A stretch of DNA of 64,000 bases from Annulohypoxylon bovei var. microspora (lineage: Eukaryota > Ascomycota > Sordariomycetes > Xylariales > Hypoxylaceae), in NCBI GenBank assembly GCA_022836615.1, contig MU405282.1:124001-188000 (forward strand). Reading direction: 5' to 3'. The translations under genes were made by a program, and so were the position numbers. Numbering within the stretch: the stretch's first letter is position 1; each line of letters starts with the position of its first letter. Positions 1-10,756 of this stretch are shown here, piece after piece. The notes beneath the pieces were generated by a model. It saw only the letters and a program-made list of their open reading frames with translations, did no database searches and had not been told where the DNA came from.

Positions 1-2097
1 TCATCAAGCTTGGGCATCATGGAATGTACGTGCTCAATTAATAGTCCTCCACTATCGCTGCTCTCCAGTTATTACGAAGACTACCTATTCCTAAATAAAT
101 CGAGGCGAACTTGAAACTAATATAGTTGTTATAGTTGGGCATATTCCTTTGCATGCGATGCGCTACTATCCATCGCAAGTTGGGCACACATATCTCTAAG
201 GTCAAGTCGCTTAGCATGGATAGTTGGTCAAATGAACAGGTTGAAGTATGAATAGCTTAGCACCTTAACCATGGGATAGAACTGAGTCAGTTGTGGCTAA
301 CTGTGCTTATAGAGCATGAAACGAGTAGGAAATGTTGTGTCAAACAATAGCCACAATTCTCAGAATAAGAAACCTCCGATGCCCATCGACGCCGACGAAG
401 CCGACTCTGTCATGGAACGATTTATACGGGCCAAGTATATACAGAAAGCAGTGGTTAATAGCACGAAGAAGCATAACACAGGAAGTTCAGAAGAAGGTAC
501 TCCGCCGCCATTACCACCCAAGACAGGTAGTCGTTTCTTCTCTTTTCGATCGAAGAAGGATACGCGTACGCGCGAGAGTGCTTTCGGCTCCCACGACACC
601 CAACGTAGCCCACAGAACAACAAGGCATCCAAGGTCTTCGGAGCTAGTGTACACCAAGACAGCCCAGAGGCTACTTCACAAAAGTTGATGCAGCTTAGGG
701 ATATGGGATTCATGGACGACAAACGTAATGCTATGATTTTGAAAGGTGTTAATGGCAACCTTGAAAAGACGGTTGAAGCGTTGGTGCGGCTTGGGGAAGG
801 CGGAGGACCCTCATTGCCTTTACCGTCTCGTGATAGTTCTCTACCTGGCTCGTCTAGGTCCTTGACTCCCCAACCTACACCCACGTCGCCACGACCTCCA
901 ATTGGACTATCCAAGTCTAGTCCACCTGCTGCACGAAGTCCAGCCAGTACGATGTCAAACAACCCCTGGGACATACAGCCAGCACCACCGCAGTCTTCAC
1001 AGTCGACAGGAACTCTGCAGAACAGGAACCCCTTTTATGCAAACTCGAACCCATTCGGGGTACCGAACCAACAAGCCGAGTTCAATTTGAACCAGAGCCT
1101 CCAAAACCTATCCCTAGTACCGACATCGCAGCAGGCACTCTTCCCTCACCACACCGGTGGAGTGCCAGCTCCTCCGCCTGTATCGCAGTCATTCTATCCG
1201 CAGCCAATGACTCCTCCGATCCCGCAAGCCCAGAACTTTGCATCAATGCCCTTTAATGGCAACCAAACCTACCCTCAACCAATTATCCCAGCTCAAGCAC
1301 CACAAAGCTACAATCCCTTCCTACAAGCCCCTCAAACTCCAGACCCGACGATCTCATTAAACACTTCGCCGTTTCAAAATCAGGGGTCTTTTGCTTCCAA
1401 TCCCTTTACTAGATCACCGACGAGGATCGCGTCGCCAACTCTGAACCAAATCCCTGAACAGTCGCAGCAAAACTTCTACAATTCTCCGCATTCTCCATAT
1501 GCAAGTAACCCGTTCTTTGCGACGAGTCAACAGACACAATCTCCCAGCCCGGCGGTACAATCTCAACCTCAGTTCCAGCCTCAGTTCCAGCCTCAGTTCC
1601 AGTCTCAGTTCCAACCCCAGCCAACCCAGCAGCAGCAATGGTATGACCCACAGCCACTCATACAGGTTGCACCTCAACCTCAACCTCAACCTCAACCGGT
1701 TTACCAACAGCCTCAAAGAGCTAACACGGCTTCTATCATGGCTCTATATAATTACCCTCAACTAGCTCCGTCCAAGCCGCAAACCCAGGATCAGAGCATA
1801 CCCAGTACAGAGACGAACCCTTTTCCTACGTCAGCACATCCACAGGCGCCTCCGCAACACAATGTTCCGTCACCTTTGTCAGGAACCAAAAACCCTTTTA
1901 TGAACAGTGCAGCAACCCACGCTGCACCTGCACCAGCACCCACGGCTCTAAACCCCTTCGCACCGCACAATAATCTTAATTCTGCTTCTTCGGGTGCCAG
2001 GAGTCGGGAAAGCATGACGCTCGGCATGGAGATGGCTTGGAATAATGGCCGGCATAGTCCAGACGCATTCGCGAGCTTGAGTGCAAGGAGCATGTAA
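1..2097 (+). CDS. Arf GTPase-activating protein, UBA and NPF-rich (5' partial)
   Basis: Predicted exons are <1-25, 135-245 and 313-2097; the start lies before the window. Joining them gives the end of an ArfGAP zinc-finger domain: a WASWN stretch, then LGIFLCMRCATIHRKLGTH, with the CxxC half of the zinc ribbon visible and the first half upstream. A UBA-like domain follows (LMQLRDMGFMDDKRNAMILK). The C-terminus is long, disordered and rich in Q, P and N, with QFQP tandem repeats and about eight NPF tripeptides, a motif known to bind EH domains of endocytic proteins. The order ArfGAP-UBA-Gln-rich tail matches yeast Gts1 / fission yeast Ucp3. Known role of the family: GTP hydrolysis on Arf during vesicle traffic; endocytic recruitment through NPF is inferred. 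Both introns have clean GT/AG borders (gtacgt, gtatga) and keep phase. The gene runs tail-to-tail with the GT90 gene, 153 bp apart. Confidence 0.9.
1570..1700 (+). repeat. CAGTTCCAGCCT / CAACCT coding tandem repeats
   Basis: Several 12-bp units near CAGTTCCAGCCT encode QFQP/QFQS. After a short gap, CAACCT units encode QP. They stay in frame within the Arf-GAP tail, so repeat-number changes would lengthen or shorten the tail without frameshift. Confidence 0.75.
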
Positions 2098-2250
2098 TGA
2101 AACAAGGTGGGCTGTTGTGTGTATATAATATAATAGTCACAAGGTGTACCATAATAATGATCTTACAGTAAAAGTTCTAATTTTGAAATCTTCCAGATTC
2201 GATGTCTCACCCTACGACTTTTCTGTGACGCATTCCATATCCCCGTGGCC

Positions 2251-3699
2251 CTACTTATGAATTTCCTTTAAACTGAACTCCTCCCAGGGTATCCCTTCCA
2301 AATCATCAAACGCCTTCTCGTCAACCCTAACGACGCGACTCCATCCCCGGATTAAAGCCCGCCAGTAACACGTCTCGGCCGCGGGGCTAAAGTACCCCCC
2401 GCCATCGAATAGCTCCCGCTGCCGCCGCGCAATGCCCTCCGCGACCCGCGGGTGCCGCTCCAGCCACCCGATCGTGGACTCCAGGTCCGACCAGTCCGGC
2501 GCCACGAACACGATGTTGGCATCCTGCGCCGGGTCGTGGGACTGCGGCCACGCCGCCTTCACCCAGGGGGCCGGGTACGGGGCCAATTTGGCGGCGTGCG
2601 AGGTCGTGCCCGGGGGAGCGCGGGACACGCCCGGCAGCGAGGAGCTGAAGACGGGCTTGGCCAGGTGCGTGAGGTGCTGCATCCAGGCTATGGGCGGGGT
2701 CAGCACGACGGAGCCGCAGAGCTGGTGGTACTGGAAGCGCCCCGAGTACGTCACGCCCTCCGTGTGCACGATGTACCGGTACCGGCAGAAGTCCCAGATC
2801 GGCAGCGCGTTGCTGCCGTTGGCGTGCAGCGCCTCGACGTCGGCCCACGGCTTGTCCCTGGCGGACGCGACGAGGTCGTGGCGCAGGCGCCCCGCGCGCG
2901 GGTGGTTGAACCACGTGGTCCCGCGCCAGACGGCCCGCGGCAGCTTCGCCGGCCACGGCAGCCGCGCCTCGACCGCGCGGATCGCGCCGCTGGCGTGGGG
3001 CAGCGAGACCACGTTAGCTAGCGCCCACGCGTACTGGCTGAAGTGCGGCATCGCGAAGTACCGCTTCCCGCCGCCGTCGAAGGCCGGGTCCGCGGGCCGC
3101 GCGTAGGACAGCGAGGGCGAGATCGGGTCGTCCTCGTGGTTCACCGCGAACACGGTGTCCGGGAGCGGTTCATCTGGCGGCGCGGTTAGGAGGGCCGCGG
3201 CGATCTGGTGCAGCGTCGCGGACCGGTGCTGCAGCATCTCGGACGACAGGTCGGACTTCCGCGCGTAGGACAGGATGGAGAGCTGGTTGTTGCGGATCCG
3301 CGCTACGAGCGGCCCGAGGTCGTGCGGTCGGCGGGGGAGCGGGAAGGGCCCCTTGGAGACTTGGGTGTCGATCTCGTGGGTTAGGCCTGGGAAGGCGGAG
3401 AGGCATTGGGAGGTGCTGAGGAGCCGGTTGTTGAGGAGGGAGGGTGGGTGCTTGGGCATCCATGCTGGGCTTGACTTTGGGTTGGTGTTGGTGTTGGAGT
3501 TGGAGTTTGGGTTGGAAGGATGGTGAGGGTGGGAATGGGGGAAGGTGTCGATGATGGTGGATCGCGATGAGTCGAGGCTGTGATCTGGTACGAGGAGGAA
3601 GCAGTATAGAGCTAGACAGATGACGGATATGATTACGACCTGCCGGAGGCGGGCGCTTGAGGTTGGAACGCGCTTGGGCGCTCGGAGTATCGTCGTCAT
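2251..3699 (-). CDS. GT90-family (CAP10/DUF821) glycosyltransferase, type II membrane protein
   Basis: A single exon of 482 codons. The N-terminus is short and basic, followed by one hydrophobic segment at about residues 21-38, which gives a type II Golgi topology. A low-complexity Asn/Ser/His/Pro stem lies at about 50-80. The globular part carries the CAP10/GT90 signature: AVWRGTTWFNHPRAGRLRHD at about 256, then HTEGVTYSGRFQYHQLCGSV at about 312-331, which corresponds to the conserved fungal motif DGxxYSGR..xLLxCGSxV. Family knowledge: GT90 enzymes include cryptococcal xylosyltransferase Cxt1 and Cap10 and animal POGLUT; donor and acceptor cannot be read from the sequence. Codons for the catalytic part are very GC-rich, which creates long antisense open frames that are not real genes. 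It is divergent from the fRMsr gene, with about 1.1 kb between them. Confidence 0.85.
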   Translation of the reverse strand: MTTILRAPKRVPTSSARLRQVVIISVICLALYCFLLVPDHSLDSSRSTIIDTFPHSHPHHPSNPNSNSNTNTNPKSSPAWMPKHPPSLLNNRLLSTSQCLSAFPGLTHEIDTQVSKGPFPLPRRPHDLGPLVARIRNNQLSILSYARKSDLSSEMLQHRSATLHQIAAALLTAPPDEPLPDTVFAVNHEDDPISPSLSYARPADPAFDGGGKRYFAMPHFSQYAWALANVVSLPHASGAIRAVEARLPWPAKLPRAVWRGTTWFNHPRAGRLRHDLVASARDKPWADVEALHANGSNALPIWDFCRYRYIVHTEGVTYSGRFQYHQLCGSVVLTPPIAWMQHLTHLAKPVFSSSLPGVSRAPPGTTSHAAKLAPYPAPWVKAAWPQSHDPAQDANIVFVAPDWSDLESTIGWLERHPRVAEGIARRQRELFDGGGYFSPAAETCYWRALIRGWSRVVRVDEKAFDDLEGIPWEEFSLKEIHK

Positions 3700-4771
3700 C
3701 TCGACTGTCGTCGTATTTGTCCCATTCCTATGTTATGTCGTCCTTGTCCACGGTTTAGTCACCAGTCATAGAATGTACGGCGCAATAGATCTCTCTAGAG
3801 TATCATGAATCAGAATATTTCAGGATATCATGAGTTCACTTTGGGAAGTTCGAGTCTAGACTGTTGGAAATAGAATTATATGCATAGGAGGAAAAGAAGA
3901 CGGCCATATCTGCAGATCTGTCAAGAATAATAAGTTCGTGACGATATCCGGGGCATCTGGTTCCGAGGGAAGACTCGCTACCTATTCTGAACTCTATGAT
4001 CTAATTGACAATGGGTGTACAATCTAGATTTCAGGGGAGATCATGCAGCCCGCCGCGTCACTCCGCCAATGAAAACACACATAAGTGTGAAGACCCTAGC
4101 CAGACGGGTACCCTGTCTACCCCGGATAATGCAGAGATTGCGTTAGATCCCGAGTCTCCATTAGATAGTGGCCTTAGCATATTCATGTTATGTATCTTGA
4201 ATATGCTGGCGTTGAATAAGAACTCTATCGATATCTATCCTGTTTAAAGATTATATACCTAGCCTTACGGCTTTAGAAATACTAAGACTGTTAGACAAGC
4301 CGGGTTGTAGGAATTTCCTAATATCTATAGATACTTGGGTAATTTAGTTCAACGACCGAGAATAACATCGCCTACTTTCTAACTTATTACATGTACAAAT
4401 CATCTCGATAAGTGTTACCGTAACCAATGGTTTTAGGAGGCAAGTACGGAAGAGATGAAGACATAGAGGAAGGACCGGCGCCTCCGCATTCCACAGATAG
4501 ACACTTCCAAGGTTCTCGAGTTCCGAAATATGGGTTAGGTAAGGTTTCGGCTGCCGATAGGGCTTACCACGGGCCTTGAAGTGGACCCCTATTCACTAAC
4601 GATCGCGTGCTAGCTCGCCATGTAAATCCGCTATTTCCCTCACGAATCACAACCTACGCTCTCATAATTCCATCGATTCTTCTATAATCAACGTCTACTC
4701 TAAACGCAATTGCTACACCCTCGATGTTCGGAACCATATAAGATTTAAGACAAGTGTTGGATAAACGCGAA
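3700..4771. other. intergenic, divergent promoter region
   Basis: About 1.07 kb between the start codons of the GT90 gene (minus) and the sulfoxide reductase gene (plus). An 80-codon open frame at 4005-4247 has no recognisable domain or codon pattern and is not called as a gene. No RNA gene or repeat was seen. Confidence 0.5.
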
Positions 4772-5577
4772 ATGGTTTGGAAGCTTTACTTCGGCTTGAA
4801 AATCTCACTTGACTTACACTTTTTAGGTCCATGCAGATGCGTCGAATTTTGTCGAGGGGGTGACGAAAGACCAAGCTTACACACAAGTGCTCTTACAGGC
4901 TGAAGGTCTCTTTGACGGCCAAAGAAATTGGGTGTGTTCCAAATATTCTTAGGGTTCAAGCACTAAATTCATACTCACGCCTCTTCTTTAGGTGTGGTAC
5001 GTCTCCAAGGACTTCATAGAATAGGGGCGGCTTCTAGGCCAAAAGAAATAGACTGACTAACAGTGCTAATGAAGCAACCTCGCCAACGTAGCATCTCTGT
5101 TATGGCATGCCTACAGATCGTTACCTCGCCCGAGCAATCAGGTGAATTGGGCAGGTTAGTATTAATGCGCCTCGACATGAGGGCCTGATTTATAACTCCG
5201 TCATCTTAGGTTTTTACACACTTGATCCACAGGCAGCATCATCGAAGCCGCAACTCATCCTCGGGCCGTTCCAGGGCAAAGTTGCATGTCAGACCATCGC
5301 TTTCGGTAAAGGGGTTTGCGGCACAGCGGCAAAAACTCAAAAAACACAGTTAATTGCGGATGTCGAACAGTTCCCGGGGCATATTGCATGCGACGGAGAT
5401 AGTAGGAGTGAGATCGTGGTACCTGTAACCATAGAGATCGGGAGCGACGGAGGAAAGATGCAGAAATTAGTGGCTATCATTGATATCGACTGCGCTGATC
5501 TTAACGGTTTCGACGAGGTAGATAAGAAGTATTTGGAGCAGCTGGCAGAATTGATAGGACGGAGCTGTGATTGGTGA
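4772..5577 (+). CDS. free methionine-(R)-sulfoxide reductase (GAF domain)
   Basis: Predicted exons 4772-4774, 4827-4931, 4992-4996, 5075-5154 and 5210-5577 give 186 aa. The enzyme reduces free methionine-R-sulfoxide using thioredoxin and belongs to antioxidant repair. The whole protein is one GAF domain: NWAGFYTLD at about 62, LGPFQGKVACQTIAFGKGVC at 82-101, FPGHIACDGDSRSEIVVPV at 119-137 and AIIDIDC at 153. Cysteines fall at 91, 101 and 125, the positions of the redox cysteines described for yeast fRMsr (YKL069W). Two oddities: the first exon is only the ATG, and exon 3 is 5 nt (GTGTG). That microexon is needed to keep frame between TGG and the CAACCTCGCC exon and restores the conserved Val-Cys-Asn. 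Length matches the family (about 180 aa). No long open frame shows this gene, so it is easily missed. Confidence 0.88.
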
Positions 5578-6069
5578 CGTGTGGTTGGAAGGGGGCTGAG
5601 GCTATACGCTGTCGATATGACTAAAGGCTCAGCCACCCCCAATCCCGAATCCGCGATGAGGCAAGCTGTGATAATCTCACCAATTTTGGTTCGTCATTGG
5701 TTAAGCCTAAATATGCCTTGCTATCGTATAGGGCGTCTTCTATACATACCTAGGTCAATAGCCCGGGCTGAGGTCCTACCGTAGGTCGCCTAGAAATGCA
5801 TTTCAAACTAAGGTGTGAACAATCTAATATTCTAGCACATCGTATCGCATGTCAAGTTTCTTCGCTTCCCTTTTCGCAATCGAGAACTCACGTATCACGC
5901 TCGTTTCTACTACACTTTTACCTCCACATAAAATCAATATAGTTACCCCTTTACCATTGTTATCTTAAATATCTTATACCCGCTAGCCTTCTGAGCCCCT
6001 TGTGACCGGAAAGACCGGAGAGATTCTACATACCTAGAGCAAAATATAATTTCCAAACCCCTTGTAAGA
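5578..6069. other. intergenic
   Basis: About 490 bp between the sulfoxide reductase and the small membrane protein. The part before 6070 is pyrimidine-rich, as in many fungal 5' leaders. No other gene or repeat is recognised. Confidence 0.5.
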
Positions 6070-6645
6070 ATGGCCATGAAGCGGTCTAGAGCAGAACTAC
6101 TTCCCGCTAGGAGTATTCTGAAGGGAAACAGTCCAGGGGAAACAAATTGGTTATTAGATGATGACGAGTTAAATGAGTCAAATGGTATCGACTCGGAGTT
6201 ATCTCAGCACGAAGCGCAAACGAGCAATGGACTATTTACATACTTTGATGGCTACTATGAGGATGGTCCCTATGCGGCCGATTATTATACGAATGGTCAG
6301 GAGCCCCCATCTCGTACACTGTCACAAGTGTCATTTCGACCACATCAAGAATTCTCTGAAGAAGCGGTAGCGCTAGGAGATTATTATTCTGGTTCCACAG
6401 CGACCGCTTATGAGGGAGATAAACGAACTTATACATGCTTTTACCTATCGGCAGCCGCAGTGGCGTTGTTGATTGCTAGTTTTGGGATATCGCTCTGGTG
6501 GTCCGTCAACCATGACGATGTGTCAGGCGGCTTCGGGATGGGGTCATATATGCTTGCGGTGTCGAGCGTCATAATCGCTATAGCGACCTACATGCACCGA
6601 CAACACTGTCGATGTTGGGTTCATGGATGTGTTTCTCCGTCATGA
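6070..6645 (+). CDS. small predicted two-TM protein, possible paralogue of the SPX membrane protein
   Basis: 191 codons in one exon. No named family is recognised. Residues 1-115 are hydrophilic and acidic with many Tyr/Asp/Glu (FDGYYEDGPYAADYY at about 58). Two hydrophobic segments follow, at about 126-148 and 156-176, with a Cys/His-rich tail (HRQHCRCWVHGC). The spacing and character of the two TM segments resemble the C-terminus of the SPX protein at 12678-14239: Ala/Leu-rich TM1, a short polar loop with D/G, a Gly/Ser-rich TM2, then YxxR. The acidic Tyr-rich stretch also has a counterpart there. This one has no SPX domain and no third TM. Paralogy is my inference from visual alignment. 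The start has a reasonable leader, and a second Met lies two codons on. Confidence 0.6.
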   Translation: MAMKRSRAELLPARSILKGNSPGETNWLLDDDELNESNGIDSELSQHEAQTSNGLFTYFDGYYEDGPYAADYYTNGQEPPSRTLSQVSFRPHQEFSEEAVALGDYYSGSTATAYEGDKRTYTCFYLSAAAVALLIASFGISLWWSVNHDDVSGGFGMGSYMLAVSSVIIAIATYMHRQHCRCWVHGCVSPS

Positions 6646-6982
6646 ATAGTCGTAGACAATAATCATAAGGTACAGGCAAGGAGTTACGCTAGGCAGAGTC
6701 GAAATATAACCGTCACATAATCACTCTTCCGAAATAACAAGCCAGCAGAAAGTGAAAAAGGAGAGCCCGTACCCCGTGATATTTAGGATAATATCGGAGA
6801 CTGATATAACGATATTTCACCCGGGCTAGCATCGGCTCCCCCACATGCATCAACCGGACACTTTGCCCCGCACCGGGTTACACAACCGCCAATTCGGAGC
6901 TCCCGATCTCGCAGTCTTACTACTTAGGGGAGCTCTTATCGTATCCCCTCTACTTAGAGTAGCAATGCGATAACAAACAATA
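6646..6982. other. intergenic
   Basis: About 340 bp with no recognised gene. It must contain the promoter and leader of the omega-amidase gene. Confidence 0.45.
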
Positions 6983-8026
6983 ATGAGAAGCATCGCGAGG
7001 ACCCTAGGAGCCTTCTCTCGCACCCTCGCGACCGCATCTCGTACTCGGAACCTGACCCTGACACAGCCTCTACTTGCACCACTGCTCAGAGCGAGAACCA
7101 TGGCGACGTCCAACGCCCCCGTGCTGGCGCAGCCCCTGAAGCTATCCTGCATCCAGCTGGCCAGCGGCGCCGACAAAGCCGCCAACCTGTCGCACGCGCG
7201 GGACAAGGTGCTCGAAGCGGCCAAAGCAGGCGCGAAGCTCGTCGTGCTGCCCGAGTGCTTCAACTCGCCCTACGGGTGCGACTACTTCCCGTCGTACGCC
7301 GAGACGCTGCTCCCGGGCCCGCCGTCGCCCTCGCAGTCCCCGTCGTACCACGCGCTGTCCGCCATGGCCGCCGAGGCCGGCGTGTTCCTCGTGGGCGGGT
7401 CGATCCCGGAGGCGGACCCGGACCCGGCGAGCAAGAAGTACTACAACACGAGCCTGACGTTCGGGCCGGACGGCGCGCTGCTGGGGACCCACCGCAAGGT
7501 GCACCTGTTCGACATCGACATCCCGGGCAAGATCGCCTTCCGCGAGAGCGAGGTGCTGTCCCCGGGGAACAAGGTCACGCTCGTCGCGCTGCCCGGGTAC
7601 GGCAGGATCGCCGTGGCCATCTGCTACGACGTGCGGTTCCCGGAGCTCGCGACGGTCGCGGCGCGCCGCGGCGCCTTCGCGCTGGTGTACCCCGGCGCCT
7701 TCAACACGACCACCGGCCCGCTGCACTGGCGCCTGCAGGGCCAGGCCCGCGCCATGGACAACCAGCTGTACGTCGCGCTGTGCAGCCCCGCGCGCGACGA
7801 CGCCGCCTCCTACCGCGCCTACGGACACACGCTGATCGCCGACCCGATGGCCAGGGTCCTGGCCGAGGCCGACGAGAAGGAGGGCATCGTGAGCTGGGAG
7901 CTCGACGGCGCTGTCATCGAGGAGACGAGGAGGAATATCCCGCTCGCGACGCAGAGACGGTTCGATGTTTATCCCGATATTAATCTGGGCAAGATTAGCT
8001 TTGATGAGCCGGGATCGCCTGAGTAG
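6983..8026 (+). CDS. NIT3: omega-amidase / Nit2-type carbon-nitrogen hydrolase
   Basis: 347 codons, one exon. A nitrilase-superfamily enzyme with the catalytic triad in place: Glu at about 91 (LPECFNSPY), Lys at about 172 (THRKVHLFD) and Cys at about 214 (ICYDVRFPE). The pattern HRKVHLFDIDIPG and YDxRFPE is that of Nit2/yeast Nit3, omega-amidases that hydrolyse alpha-ketoglutaramate and alpha-ketosuccinamate (family knowledge). The first ~39 residues are rich in Arg, Ser, Ala and Leu without acids, like a mitochondrial presequence. Met40 (MATSNAPV) matches the usual cytosolic start, so the gene may make two forms. Codon use is extremely GC-rich from about 7100 to 7900 compared with the flanks, producing long false frames on both strands. 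Confidence 0.92.
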   Translation: MRSIARTLGAFSRTLATASRTRNLTLTQPLLAPLLRARTMATSNAPVLAQPLKLSCIQLASGADKAANLSHARDKVLEAAKAGAKLVVLPECFNSPYGCDYFPSYAETLLPGPPSPSQSPSYHALSAMAAEAGVFLVGGSIPEADPDPASKKYYNTSLTFGPDGALLGTHRKVHLFDIDIPGKIAFRESEVLSPGNKVTLVALPGYGRIAVAICYDVRFPELATVAARRGAFALVYPGAFNTTTGPLHWRLQGQARAMDNQLYVALCSPARDDAASYRAYGHTLIADPMARVLAEADEKEGIVSWELDGAVIEETRRNIPLATQRRFDVYPDINLGKISFDEPGSPE

Positions 8027-8393
8027 GTCGACCTGGGGTGGACGTTCGGGGAAGGGGATTGTGGATGGGTTAAGCTGAGGTTAAGTTTTTGCTATCTTAT
8101 GAGAAAAGGAACCTTGGATGGAAGTCTAATCCTTTCAGTGAGATCATCGTATTTCGTTGCTGTGAAGCGTGAGTGTCGTATTGTAGTATATAATTCATAG
8201 AATGGTAGAGACCGTCGGGATTCTTAACGAAGTACGAAATACGATATTGATGGACTGCCCCGTGAACAGAAGTATATGGCTATCCGAGAAAGGGAAGCGC
8301 GTACGTACTCTATTCTACGCCAACAGCCCATTGTGTTATGAAACCTTATATTCATCTTGATATCTATGGAGATGACTTGCCATCAAGCATGCT

Positions 8394-8421
8394 TAGGTAG
8401 GTAGGTAGGTAGGTACCTAGG
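8394..8421. repeat. TAGG microsatellite ending in TACCTAGG
   Basis: Five tandem TAGG units run into a palindromic TACCTAGG. The same TAGGTAGGTA/TACCTAGGTA words recur in many intergenic parts of the window. Confidence 0.8.
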
Positions 8422-10730
8422 CAGTCTTCTGCTTTGCTATAATACCTAGGTATCAAGTGAATATTAGATTATATACCTAAGCAGGTAGTCTACTGATTGA
8501 CAGAAGACTGAATTCGTTTTTACCAAGGATAGCTTCTCTTCCTCTATCCGAGTAAATAGTATATGTTGGGCAGGGTCTATTAAGACGGTCATGGAACCTA
8601 ACGCATAACCCTTCGCTCATGATCCTACAAGCCAACCTACCTGCCTGATGAAGACGAGTGAGAGGGAAACACCGCGTAAGAACGCCTACAGCGGATATAC
8701 CTTCCATTATTCGTCTGCGCGCAACCATCCTCCGCCACTAGATCGCCAAAAGCGCTTCTCATCTTCTGGATATAAATTCCACACACCCACTTCTCTTTGC
8801 TAGGAATCTAGAGTATCGTCGGATAGTGCACGAGGTGACGGTAGATACGGTTGCGCGTAACAGGACATTATATCCCAACCATCGATCGCAGTATGCAAAC
8901 ATTTGGAACGTTATGCGAACGTGTGATCGAAAAGCGGCCGTGAAAATTTCTCCCACCCACGAGAGGAGGCACACGAGCAATTTCCCTAATAGATGCCGCG
9001 CAGAAAAATTAGTCTAGAAAGAGGCTTATGTACCTAGCTGGGTTCATGTACACGAGTAGGTATGTTTCACGGCCTTTCTTGGTCCCCGCTTCATCCCACC
9101 CTATCCCTACTCTGCGACCCTTTAACCATTTAGGTATTAGGGTGGCTTTGAGGGACCACTGTGTAGTGGATGGGATAGACATGGCGGCGGCTGCGGCTGA
9201 TTAGACCGGCTTCAACGAGTAGGTGTCTAAAAAATATGAATGTCTGTCGATCTATATAGTAGATGTTGCGAGATAATGAGCACGACATATCTCCATCGTT
9301 TCATGTTGCGTGGCTGATGATAGCCGCGGGGAATTCGAATAAGAGGTGGTAGAGAGCGCGATACGCAATAAGAAGGCAATGAGGGGAATAAACAAGATGT
9401 GACTGATCACATCCCACACTTCCTGCCCGTAAGCCATTTCTGTACGTGCCATGCTCTGCATGTCAACGTAGCCGTTCCGATGCCGCTCGGCAACTGAACC
9501 GACATCTTGTCATTCTCTTATCCTAGCCATTCTGTCTCAGCTGCCTGTATCTCGGACATGTCTTGGGGAGACCAGAGCGATGGAAGTTTCCAACCTGGTA
9601 ACTTGATTGACAAATTGACTTGGCAATTTCTCTCGTTGTCGGACCCATGACTAAAGAAAGAGAAAAAAAATTGTTGATGTTAGAAAGCTTCTAGACCCCT
9701 AGTTAATAATAATTCGTGACTAATGGTAGAAATGCGTAAGTGGAACCGGGATCCCGAAAGTGCAGCTAAGGTTCGGATGCGGCTCTATATAGCCAGCATG
9801 TACCCTGTAGATCGCGTGGATGGCGAGCTACGCCTTGTTGGCAAATACCTATTCCGTTAGTAGTCTGGCGATTGGATCTGGACTATGGCCCGTAAGGCTT
9901 CTTCCCGGGTTAAAATCAGAGCGAAGACCGGAGAATTGGTGAGCTGAAATTCGACGATTCGGACTAATATTTAGGATGCTGCGGCTCGGCCTTATTGAGA
10001 CAAGCATAAGGACAGGCGGTAATGTCGGGGCTCGGTGATGGTAGTAGTCGGATGTGGAACTTTTACTGTGCATTGCAGCCATCGAAATTCCTTCTACATG
10101 TATGAGCCCTTGCTCGACCGGGATAGCTCCCCGTTCAGATGTGATCTTTATAGAAAGTCTAGCCGGTCTAGCCTGCTCCAAAAGGGATTCTCACTTACAT
10201 ATACAACTCTCAAAAGATTGACGTATGTATAGCAGCAGTTTCCATACATGCCATAGCTCGTAATTGTAACGGTAGATGATGTGAGCAGAGAAATATTGCG
10301 GCGGACCCCTACACTAGGGAATCGAGATATGATAGCGTGCAGTCTCCCGTATGCATACGATCGAGACTGTACGTCGCAATGGAAGTCGTGACGATCCCTT
10401 GCTCATAGCCACCAAGTTTGACACAACACCACTCCGTGAAACACGCTCAAGAAAAATAAATCCTCAATGCCTCATCGGCACGATGATCCTCGTGGGCCTT
10501 ATGTGGAGGATTAAAGAACTATCCACTTTGCCTACATCATCGAGATAGTCGTGGCGACGCTTTGGGCAAGTGGGCACGAGACTCGAGCGGTCTCTGCGGT
10601 AGAGGTTCTAGATCGTCGTAGTCCATACCGGATGACACAGAAGAGGCTGCAGTTCGTAGTGTCGTAGCGCAGCTGTGATGGAGTTTTCCCGCTTCTTTCT
10701 ATGAAATGCATACGACAGCACACGCGAAGA

Positions 10731-10756
10731 GGTAATTGGTCATGCGACCAATTACC
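10731..10756. repeat. 26-bp perfect inverted repeat with opposed CCAAT boxes
   Basis: GGTAATTGGTC and its exact complement GACCAATTACC are separated by ATGC. Each arm contains a CCAAT pentanucleotide in opposite orientation. No gene is nearby on either side within 1.9 kb. Confidence 0.7.

Noticed and set aside
2387..3106. Long open frames on both strands over the GT90 gene
   Set aside because: They are Arg/Gly/Ala/Pro-rich by-products of very GC-rich codons in the real gene and contain no domain.
7142..7983. 228- and 242-codon frames overlapping the omega-amidase
   Set aside because: Shadow frames of a GC-rich coding region; the real frame has the full catalytic triad.
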